NCBI RefSeq assembly: GCF_041154485.1
Contig: NZ_AP028669.1
Span: 744,001 to 808,000 of the forward strand
From: Variovorax sp. V93
GTDB lineage: Bacteria; Pseudomonadota; Gammaproteobacteria; Burkholderiales; Burkholderiaceae_C
Direction of reading: 5' to 3'
DNA length: 64,000 nt
Part shown: piece after piece, positions 54,658 through 64,000 of the stretch
Layout of the letters: every line of letters begins with the position of its first letter
Position numbering within the stretch: the first letter of the stretch is position 1
Notes under the pieces: model-generated
Database searches by the model: none
What the model saw: the letters and a program-made list of their open reading frames with translations, nothing else
What the model was told of the DNA's origin: nothing
Made by a program: the position numbers and the translations under genes

Positions 54658-55065
54658 GGCCCTGTAATTCCCTCGCGCGCCGCATGAACACTGGTTTTGC
54701 GGAGCGCTGGCGGCGCACCGAATCCTCCGAGAATCGTTGGAAGATGAATTGATTTCCGAGGGATTTACGTGATAATCGAGGCCAGCGACGCGCCTGACTT
54801 TTCCGTCAGCGATTGGTCGAGATGATTGAATTGCGCCGCGCTCGCGATGGCCTTGTCATCGAATAAGACGACCTGTTCGGTTCGAGCTTGCAGATCGCCG
54901 GCGGTGGTATTCGCTGCAGCGGGCCGGCCCACGCCTGCCAACGCGCCTGATGGTCAGCCTGCTGCATCTGAAGCACACCTATGAATTCAGCGATGAAGAG
55001 CTCGTCATTCTTCAAATAGACAGGCTCGCTGCGTGCGCATCACGAAGATCGACGATCGGCATGGA
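54658..55065 (+). pseudogene. Right IS5-like element relic with frameshifted transposase fragment
   Basis: The first part (54658-54796) repeats the left relic at 48424. The following sequence, read with frameshifts, keeps IS5-family transposase segments: DFSVSDW, then VEMIELRRA in another frame, then LPTRLMVSLLHLKHTYEFSDEELV, which corresponds to the conserved RPxxPxRxMxxLLxLKHxxxxSDE block. There are in-frame stops and the catalytic core is absent, so it is a dead fragment. It fills the 450-base gap up to the rmd stop codon. Confidence 0.65.
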
Positions 55066-55068
55066 TGC

Positions 55069-57401
<2,333 letters not shown>

Positions 57402-60400
57402 ATGAGTGACACACCACGAGACGCAGAAAAACTCGCCGAAGCGGAGCGGCAGATCGCCGCACTGAAACTACGGTTGGAGTTGCAGGAGCGACTCGTACTA
57501 AGCAGCGACGACTCCTTTGAGGCCCAGATCGAATCGGCAAATCAGCGCGTGGCGCTTGCGCTGCAGCAGCAGAACGAGTTGCTCCGATCGGCATCCTGGC
57601 GCCTGACAGCTCCGTTGCGGAGGGTGTCGGCGGCGATTCCTTCGTCTTGGCGTGGGTATCTGCGCCGCGCGGCGAAGGCAACATGGTGGGCAGCGACGCC
57701 CTGGCGCTTGCAGCAGCGGCTGCAGTTTCTCAAGGAGCGTCGCCGAACGGATGACACGAATGCCTCTCGCGTTGTGCCCGCCGCAGGCACTGATGCCGGC
57801 TGCGACGGCCAGAACGCCTATCGCCAATGGATCGCCGAGAACGAGCGTCGCTCGACCGCGCTTGTGGGGGGGGGCGCGAGTCCGCGGCTGAGTTTCCTGC
57901 TTTGTGCAAGTGGTGCGCAGCTAGAGATGCTGGGCGAGACGGTGAAGTCGATTCGTGCACAAGACTTGCCCCAGTGGCAACTCGTCGTCGCCAACACGAG
58001 TGATCATGCCGACGCGCTTGATGAGTCCCTTCGTGCGTTGCAGGACGAAGAGCTGCGCCTCATCCCGGTACCCGCTCATGGCAAGAGCCGCGCCGAAGCG
58101 CTGGCCGCCTGCCTTTCGCATGCCGACGGCGATTTCATCGCGGTGCTGGATGCCGGCGATGTCATTGCACCGGGCGCTGCTATCGAAATCGCAAATGCGC
58201 TGGCCGAGGCGCCGGCCAGCGATATTCTTTATTGCGATGAGGACGAGCTGTCGGTCGAAGGCGGCCGAATTCGGCCCTACTTCAAGCCGAGTTGGTCGCC
58301 GGAACTGCTCTATGCCTTCAACTACTTCGGACGTTTGACGCTGCTGCGTCGGCAGCTCGTCGAGGCCGCGGGGGGCATCGACTCCGAAGCGGGTACCGGC
58401 TTCGAGTGGAATCTGAATCTGCGCGCGAGCGACATTGCGCAAACCATCACCCGCATTCCCAAGGTGCTGTGCCACCGCGCGGCCGGCGGCCACCGAGACA
58501 GGCCAGCCGCCGATTCGGCGGAGGCTGCAGAACAGCGCGCGGCATTGCGCAAGTTCTGGGCGCAGAAGAGCATTGACGCTTCCGTTCAGACGCAACCCGA
58601 TGGCACCCAGCACGCGACCTGGACGATTGACCAGCCACCGCTCGTTTCGATCGTGATTCCTTCCAAGAACAAGGACCACCTGCTGCGCATGTCTGTTGGC
58701 GGGTTGCTGCGGGGAACGGCATACGCGAACAAGGAAATCATCATTGTGGACACCGGCTCTACCGAGCCGGAAACGCTGGCGTATTACGCCGAGCTCGCAT
58801 CGGAGCCAAGCGTTCGCATCGTTCATTTCAACAAGACCTTCAACTATTCCGCGGCGTGCAACTACGGCGCTGCGTTCTCGCAAGGCGAGATCCTGCTGTT
58901 CCTGAACAACGACATCGAGGTCACCTCTCCCGACTGGCTGCACGAAATGGTGCGCGTCGCGATGCGCCCGGGCGTCGGAGTGGTCGGTGCCAAGCTGGTG
59001 TTTCCTTCGGGCGAACTGCAGCATGGTGGCGTGGGCGTCGGCATTCACCTGTGTGGCCTGATGTATCGCAGCGCCGAGGGGCGCGGCTGGGGCATCTTCG
59101 GCTCGCCGGACCACGCCCGCAACTGGCTCGCGATCATGGGCGCATGCCAGATGGTGCGGCGCGATGCCTTCGAACGCGTTGGCGGCTTCGACGAGTCGTA
59201 TCTGATCGCAATGAGCGACGTTGCACTCTGCCTGAATATCTGGCGCGCCGGCTACCGAACTGCCTACGTACCGCAGGCGCGTCTCGTGCATCACGAAGGT
59301 GCGACGCGAGGCAACAGCAACCCCGGGATTGACATGTGCCGGGTGGCTGACGACATTCGTGCGCTGGGTATCGACGACGACCCTTATCTTCATCCCGAGC
59401 TGGACGCGAACCACGCGATTCCGGCCCTTCGAGTCGGCGCGGCGCCCGCGGTCCGCGAGAAGCTCAAGGCCAGCCTTCGCGAGTTCGGGTCGCCAAGGCC
59501 GCAGGTACAGACTCTCGATCTGTCGAATGACGGCGCATGCCTGGCCGTTGCCATGCTGCCGCGCGAGAGCGTGATCTGGATGCCCCAGCCCGCGCACGGA
59601 GTGCGCGACGTCTGGTCTGCGGCCAGGTGGTGTCTGGATCTCTTGCGTACGTGCGCGGATGTTCGCCTGCGTTTCCCCGCTGCGCTGTCCGAAGGCCCCG
59701 GTGGCGCATTCTGCCGCTGGCTCGAAACTGAAGGCGCGGGCCGTTTCGGACTCAGTGAAGAGGCGCTCTCCTCAATCCGCATGTTGTGGTCGGAGGATCT
59801 CGCGGCTCGTGCACGGCAGGTGTTTCTCTTTCACTCGGAAGTCAGGGCCGTGCTGCCTCATGGCCTGCTGCCCATTGGCAGGCGCGAACTGTTCCACTGG
59901 TTCATGCAGCACGGCCGGCGCAATGCGGGCCTGAGGCTGGAGGAAGTCTGGTGGCTGTTCTGGACGGCCGCGGAAACACCCGAGGCCGAACTGGTCAGGG
60001 CCTACGAATTCACGGCAGACTGGCAAAAGCTCTACCCCGACGGGTTGACGGTTTTCGGCCGCCGCGCGTTTGCCTCCTGGTTCTGCGCAAATTACCGCGT
60101 GGCGGAATTGTGGGCCGACCCGACGCGCTGGCCGGTCGACATCCCGCCCGCTCGGCAGCTTCGATCGGCCTATCGCGCGCGCGAGCAATGGCAGCGCGCA
60201 CATCCCGAAGCACTCGACAAGATTGAGGCCGCCAAGGCGCTGATCGAATGGCTCCAGTTGCCCGAAGCTATGCAGCCCGAGACGGTGCGCGCATGGTGCG
60301 CCGGTCTCGACAAGGAGGCCGTGGCGGCCGAAATGACGGCGCTCGGCATCAACGTCATCGGTCATTTCTCGTATCCGTCTGGCCTGCGGGTTTCCGTGGA

Positions 60401-61451
60401 GGCGCTGGTGAAGGGCTTGCGCACTGTGGGCGTACAGACAGCGCTGCGCGACCTCCGCACGGACAGGAAAGACGACCCGGTCCACGCGCAGTTCCGCGAT
60501 TTCGAGGACTTCGAAACAACCATCATCCACACACAGCCCGAACCGTTTTTCAACGAGGCCTACAGCCGCAGCGATATGAGCGAGCACGTGCCGCGCACCT
60601 ATCGGATTGCTTACTGGTACTGGGAATTCGACTCGATTCCCGATTCGTGGCTCGATGCGGCCGCCAAGGTCGACGAAGTCTGGACGGCCACCGAATTCGT
60701 TGCCAAGGGCCTGCGCGAGCGGCTTTCGATTCCTGTGCGGACGATGTTCCCTGGCGTTGCGCTTGGTAACTATCAGCAGCGAGAGCGCAAATACTTCGGC
60801 CTGAAGGACGGCAGCTTCACATTCCTCTTCACGTTCCACATGATGAGCGTAATGGAGCGCAAGAATCCGCTTGGCCTTATCCAGGCATTCAAGACGGCGT
60901 TCTCTGCGCAGGACGATGCGACACTGGTGCTGAAAACGTCGTTCGGGGACCGTCATCCGGCGCAGCTGCAGGAACTGCGCGCTGCCGCAGAAGGCCACAA
61001 CATCGTGGTGATCGATCAGGTCTACAGCCCCGACGAAGTGCTGTCGCTGATGGACGCGTGCGACGCTTATGTGTCCCTGCATCGCAGCGAAGGATTGGGC
61101 CTCACGATGGCCGAGGCCATGCTGATGGGAAAGCCGGTCATCGCCACCAACTACTCCGGCAACGTCGACTTCATGGGCGAGGAAGACAGCCTGTTGGTGC
61201 CCTACAAGTTAGTGAGGCTTGGTCGTCCGATCCCGCCTTACGACGAGAAGCTCAAGTGGGCGGAACCGTCGACAGAGCATGCGGCCCAATTCATGCGGCG
61301 CCTGTACGAAGACCGCGAATGGGCGAAGCAGATCGGTGCGCGCGGCAAGGCCCGCGCAGCGATCGACCTTTCCCTGGAAACGGCGGGCCGCAGGGCCGCT
61401 GCGCGGTTGGCTGAGATCCGGGCATTGCTTCGGACCACTTCAAAGGGCTGA
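57402..61451 (+). CDS. Large multidomain glycosyltransferase (two GT2-like domains plus GT4)
   Basis: 1349 residues from the ATG at 57402; in-frame alternatives are ATG 57378 and GTG 57327. A short coiled coil (AEAERQIAALKLRLELQ) leads to a first GT2-like domain (about 160-390; VLDAGD and CDEDEL present), then a canonical GT2 domain (about 410-650) with VSIVIPSKN, DTGSTEPET, LFLNNDIEV and MGACQMVRRDAFERVGGFDE. Residues about 820-970 hold repeated units with GRRELFHWF, GRRAFASWF and YRAREQWQRAHPEAL. The C-terminal GT4 domain (about 980-1340) has VIGHFSYPSGLRVS and the donor motif SEGLGLTMAEAMLMGKPVIATNYSG. It may build several linkages of the repeat unit in one polypeptide. High GC like the host. 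Confidence 0.88.
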   Translation: MSDTPRDAEKLAEAERQIAALKLRLELQERLVLSSDDSFEAQIESANQRVALALQQQNELLRSASWRLTAPLRRVSAAIPSSWRGYLRRAAKATWWAATPWRLQQRLQFLKERRRTDDTNASRVVPAAGTDAGCDGQNAYRQWIAENERRSTALVGGGASPRLSFLLCASGAQLEMLGETVKSIRAQDLPQWQLVVANTSDHADALDESLRALQDEELRLIPVPAHGKSRAEALAACLSHADGDFIAVLDAGDVIAPGAAIEIANALAEAPASDILYCDEDELSVEGGRIRPYFKPSWSPELLYAFNYFGRLTLLRRQLVEAAGGIDSEAGTGFEWNLNLRASDIAQTITRIPKVLCHRAAGGHRDRPAADSAEAAEQRAALRKFWAQKSIDASVQTQPDGTQHATWTIDQPPLVSIVIPSKNKDHLLRMSVGGLLRGTAYANKEIIIVDTGSTEPETLAYYAELASEPSVRIVHFNKTFNYSAACNYGAAFSQGEILLFLNNDIEVTSPDWLHEMVRVAMRPGVGVVGAKLVFPSGELQHGGVGVGIHLCGLMYRSAEGRGWGIFGSPDHARNWLAIMGACQMVRRDAFERVGGFDESYLIAMSDVALCLNIWRAGYRTAYVPQARLVHHEGATRGNSNPGIDMCRVADDIRALGIDDDPYLHPELDANHAIPALRVGAAPAVREKLKASLREFGSPRPQVQTLDLSNDGACLAVAMLPRESVIWMPQPAHGVRDVWSAARWCLDLLRTCADVRLRFPAALSEGPGGAFCRWLETEGAGRFGLSEEALSSIRMLWSEDLAARARQVFLFHSEVRAVLPHGLLPIGRRELFHWFMQHGRRNAGLRLEEVWWLFWTAAETPEAELVRAYEFTADWQKLYPDGLTVFGRRAFASWFCANYRVAELWADPTRWPVDIPPARQLRSAYRAREQWQRAHPEALDKIEAAKALIEWLQLPEAMQPETVRAWCAGLDKEAVAAEMTALGINVIGHFSYPSGLRVSVEALVKGLRTVGVQTALRDLRTDRKDDPVHAQFRDFEDFETTIIHTQPEPFFNEAYSRSDMSEHVPRTYRIAYWYWEFDSIPDSWLDAAAKVDEVWTATEFVAKGLRERLSIPVRTMFPGVALGNYQQRERKYFGLKDGSFTFLFTFHMMSVMERKNPLGLIQAFKTAFSAQDDATLVLKTSFGDRHPAQLQELRAAAEGHNIVVIDQVYSPDEVLSLMDACDAYVSLHRSEGLGLTMAEAMLMGKPVIATNYSGNVDFMGEEDSLLVPYKLVRLGRPIPPYDEKLKWAEPSTEHAAQFMRRLYEDREWAKQIGARGKARAAIDLSLETAGRRAAARLAEIRALLRTTSKG

Positions 61452-61507
61452 GCCAAAGGGCGCCGGGGCGACGCCTGCGGTGCGCTCAATGGCTGTTGAT
61501 CAATCGA

Positions 61508-62257
61508 TCAGACGGTCAACCGCCGCTCAGCCAACTCGGCCATGTACTCTTCCATATCCACCGCTTCGAGCCGGCCATGATTGAGCTTCACAACCTTGTT
61601 GCATTCTTTCGCGATCAGATCGGGCGAATGCGAGGCGAGCACCAGAATGCCCGATTTGGATACCACATCGCGCATCCGCTTCTCGGCCTTTTCGGTGAAT
61701 TCCGCATCGCCCACTGACAGCCACTCGTCCATGAGCAGGATGTCCGCCTCGACGCTGGTCGAGATCGAGAAGGCCAGGCGCATCATCATCCCTGTGGAGT
61801 AGGTGCGCACAGGCATGTCCACATACTGGCCGAGTCCGCTGAATTCGCAGATCTCGGGCGTACGCTGGTCGATCTCTTTCTTGCTCATGCCCATTACCAG
61901 GCCGCGCAGCATGATGTTCTCTACGCCCGTCGCGTCCATCTCGATACCTAGTGATGGATCGATAAGGCTCGACACGCTTCCTTCACGCCGGAACTCACCT
62001 GCCGAGGGTTCGTAAACACCAGCCAAGGTGCGCAGCAGGGTCGACTTGCCGGCGCCGTTGTGGCCGATGAGTCCCAACCGATCACCGCTGCGAAGTTCGA
62101 GGTTGATGTCGCTCAGCGCCTGGACGACGGTAACGCCTGTCTCCTTGCCGAAGCGCCCGCCCGTGACGGATGCCGCAAGCGTTTTCTTCAGCGAGGCCGC
62201 GCCCGCACCATAGATGGGGAAATTGACTGCGACGTTCTTGAGTGAGATGGATGCCAT
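61508..62257 (-). CDS. wzt: Polysaccharide ABC transporter ATP-binding protein (Wzt/KpsT type)
   Basis: 249 residues. Walker A GHNGAGKST, the family-specific signature YSTGMMMRLAFS, Walker B ILLMDEWLSVGD and the H-loop LASHSP are intact. Its short length means it lacks the C-terminal carbohydrate-binding domain that terminates longer Wzt proteins (about 400 residues), so it should not itself recognise a capped chain end by that route. With Wzm it exports the finished undecaprenyl-linked polymer across the inner membrane. It converges with the large glycosyltransferase and follows wzm by three bases. Confidence 0.93.
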   Translation of the reverse strand: MASISLKNVAVNFPIYGAGAASLKKTLAASVTGGRFGKETGVTVVQALSDINLELRSGDRLGLIGHNGAGKSTLLRTLAGVYEPSAGEFRREGSVSSLIDPSLGIEMDATGVENIMLRGLVMGMSKKEIDQRTPEICEFSGLGQYVDMPVRTYSTGMMMRLAFSISTSVEADILLMDEWLSVGDAEFTEKAEKRMRDVVSKSGILVLASHSPDLIAKECNKVVKLNHGRLEAVDMEEYMAELAERRLTV

Positions 62258-62260
62258 ATA

Positions 62261-63067
62261 TCAGAGCCAGTAAACGACGCGCCGACGGTATTTGACGAAG
62301 AGCAGCGTGGAGGCGACAACGCTCACGGCAGTCCATGCCAGGATGCCGAGCCAGCTATGCATTTCTGCCACGCCGCCCATCAGCGGAGTGCGCAGCAGGT
62401 CGAGCATCTGTGCGAAGGGATTCCACAGGATGTACTGAGCGCGCCCCGGAAGGCTCTCAGGAAGCCAGAAAACGGGCGTCAGAAACATCAACATCTGCAT
62501 CACGCTGGTCACGATCTGGGTCACGTCCCGATACCGCGTGCAGATCAGGCCGAGCAGCAGGCCGAGAGCGTGCGCGTTGACGACCAGGATCGCGAGGGCC
62601 GGCAGTACGAGCAGTGCCGACCATGACAGTGAAATGCCGGCCCAGAGCGCCACCGGGATATACAGCACGATCTGGTGCGCGAACTGAATCAAGTTGCGCG
62701 CGATGCTGCGCCAGACGAACAGGCTGATCGGGAAGTAGCCCTGTTTCAGGTAATTGGACGAGCCCACGAATGCGTTGCACGCCTCGGATACCACGCTGGA
62801 GAAGAAGCCCCAGAAGATGATCCCGAGTGCGAGGTGCGGAAAGAACTTGGACAGTTCCGTGCCGAAGAGCGAGCTGTAGAGCGGGCCCATGCCGCCGATC
62901 ATCGCGCCCATGCTCAGTGTGAGCCAGAGCGGGCCGAGCATCGAGCGCCGATAGCGCAGCACGATGTCGAACCACGCCAGGGTCCACCAGATGTCGGTGC
63001 GGCGCGTACCTTCCCACCAGTCGGACAGGGCGCTGCGGTGGAGGTTGGAGTGAATTTCTTGGGTCAT
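62261..63067 (-). CDS. wzm: Polysaccharide ABC transporter permease (Wzm/ABC-2 type)
   Basis: 268 residues from the ATG at 63067 (overlaps the manC stop by ATGA). Six membrane helices; the amphipathic entry FDIVLRYRRSMLGPLWLTLSMG and the segment NYLKQGYFPISLFVWRSIARN are typical of Wzm/ABC-2 polysaccharide exporters, as is FLTPVFWLPESLPG near the C-terminus. Partner of Wzt. Confidence 0.94.
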   Translation of the reverse strand: MTQEIHSNLHRSALSDWWEGTRRTDIWWTLAWFDIVLRYRRSMLGPLWLTLSMGAMIGGMGPLYSSLFGTELSKFFPHLALGIIFWGFFSSVVSEACNAFVGSSNYLKQGYFPISLFVWRSIARNLIQFAHQIVLYIPVALWAGISLSWSALLVLPALAILVVNAHALGLLLGLICTRYRDVTQIVTSVMQMLMFLTPVFWLPESLPGRAQYILWNPFAQMLDLLRTPLMGGVAEMHSWLGILAWTAVSVVASTLLFVKYRRRVVYWL

Positions 63068-64000
63068 GTGCGTCCGTAGGTGTCTGCGAGCCTGACGATA
63101 TCGTCCTCGCCAAGGTAAACACCGCACTGGACTTCGATGAGCACCAATAGTTCTTCGCCGATGTTGGTCAAACGATGTTTCTCCTTCAATGGGATGTAGC
63201 GATACTCGCCCGGCTTCGTGACATGTTCGGTGTCGCCGATCTGGACGATGCCTCGCCCTTGCACCACGACCCAATGCTCGGATCGCTGGTGGTGATATTG
63301 CAAAGACAGCGATTCTCCGGGCTTGACGGTGATCCGCTTGACTTTGTAATCGTTTTCTTCCTTCAGCGTTGCATAGGTGCCCCATGGGCGATGCACCACC
63401 GAGGGCAGGTGAACCGCCTCATGCTTTCGCGCCTTCAGTGTGTCGACAACCTTCTTGACTTCCTGTGCGCTGTCTTTGTGGGCAACGAGAAGCGCGTCGG
63501 GAGTGTCGACGATGACGAGATTGTGAACACCCAGCGTCGCCACCAGCTTCGGGATGTGGCTGTCGACCTGCACATGGGTGTCAGTGGTGTCGATCGCCAC
63601 GACGTCCGATGGCATCGTGTTGCCGCTCGCATCGGGCGGCTGAGCTTTTGCGACTGCGGGCCAGGAGCCAACGTCGCTCCAATGGAACTTGGCCGGCACG
63701 ACGTGCACATTGTCGGCAGGTTCCATCACTGCATAGTCGATGCTGATGTCGGGTTGGAGTCCAAAGGCGTGCAGGTCGAACTGGATCAAATTGCCCTCGT
63801 GTTCCGATGTCCGCAGTGCCTTTCTGGCGGCGACCAGCAGTTCGGGCGCGTACTTCTCGAAGGCGGCCACAATTGCGTCTGCCGTAAAGCAAAACATGCC
63901 ACTGTTCCAGTAGTAGCGTCCTGTTGCCAGATATTCCTGCGCGGTCTGCAGATCGGGTTTCTCGACGAAGCGCTTGGCTGGTTGGCTGGAGCGCGAAACC
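63064..64000 (-). CDS. manC: Mannose-1-phosphate guanylyltransferase / mannose-6-phosphate isomerase, cut by window end
   Basis: 311 residues of the C-terminal part are visible; the start lies beyond base 64000 (family length about 470-480). The guanylyltransferase half ends with FVEKP and YYWNSGMF and SIDYAVME, and the type II phosphomannose isomerase cupin half includes RPWGTY, KRITVKPGESLSLQYHHQRSEHW (key His pair) and PGEYRYIPLKEKHRLTNIG. It makes GDP-mannose, the precursor used by Gmd. The gene is coupled to wzm. Gene names cpsB, algA or wbpW are equivalent. Confidence 0.94.
   Translation of the reverse strand, partial: VSRSSQPAKRFVEKPDLQTAQEYLATGRYYWNSGMFCFTADAIVAAFEKYAPELLVAARKALRTSEHEGNLIQFDLHAFGLQPDISIDYAVMEPADNVHVVPAKFHWSDVGSWPAVAKAQPPDASGNTMPSDVVAIDTTDTHVQVDSHIPKLVATLGVHNLVIVDTPDALLVAHKDSAQEVKKVVDTLKARKHEAVHLPSVVHRPWGTYATLKEENDYKVKRITVKPGESLSLQYHHQRSEHWVVVQGRGIVQIGDTEHVTKPGEYRYIPLKEKHRLTNIGEELLVLIEVQCGVYLGEDDIVRLADTYGRT

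Overview
The window is a high-GC, densely packed chromosomal segment of a betaproteobacterium. The best fit is Burkholderiales, family Comamonadaceae, Variovorax-like. This is an inference from gene content and style: a PhaM-type PHA granule regulator, hemE beside priA, MocR/LysR/LysE-rich metabolism and several ATGA-overlapped gene pairs. No sequence comparison could be run. No rRNA, tRNA, CRISPR array, phage module or intact insertion sequence was seen.

Region 1 (1-24 kb) is mostly housekeeping and general metabolism. It holds the end of a PAS hybrid histidine kinase; a coupled rep-lipoprotein-pldA-nadE run; an AEC transporter; priA and hemE either side of an AT-rich gap with DnaA-box-like sites; two LysR/oxidoreductase divergent pairs; an MHS-type MFS transporter; a redoxin; a DsbD/ScsB-type thiol reductase; an AlaX-type tRNA editing protein; and a sorbosone dehydrogenase-like lipoprotein.

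Region 2 (24.1-30.5 kb) is a complete pgaABCD operon for poly-N-acetylglucosamine biofilm matrix. It is read on the minus strand and preceded by a perfect 16-bp palindrome.

Region 3 (30.6-39.6 kb) is a striking ten-gene, single-strand run: LysE - EamA - aminotransferase - DJ-1 - LysE - GST - PhzF - VOC - LysE - threonine dehydratase-like. It lies divergent from a MocR (GntR/aminotransferase) regulator, and the shared promoter region carries an 11-bp perfect inverted repeat and a half-site direct repeat. I read it as an amino acid or amine efflux and detoxification operon whose inducer is unknown.

Region 4 (41-44.9 kb) has phaM, a FIST sensor protein, and a DadA-type FAD amino acid dehydrogenase preceded by a tandem glycine riboswitch with a good promoter.

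Region 5 (44.9 kb to the end) is a surface polysaccharide locus. It contains rmlBDAC (dTDP-L-rhamnose); a visibly lower-GC cassette of three GT4 glycosyltransferases, an epimerase and a coiled-coil FkbM methyltransferase, flanked by two decayed relics of the same IS5-like element; then rmd-gmd (GDP-D-rhamnose), a ~1350-residue multidomain glycosyltransferase, wzt-wzm (ABC exporter) and manC, which is cut by the window end. The D-rhamnose genes plus Wzm/Wzt resemble the A-band/common polysaccharide antigen logic of Pseudomonas. The coiled-coil methyltransferase is a candidate chain terminator or length ruler.
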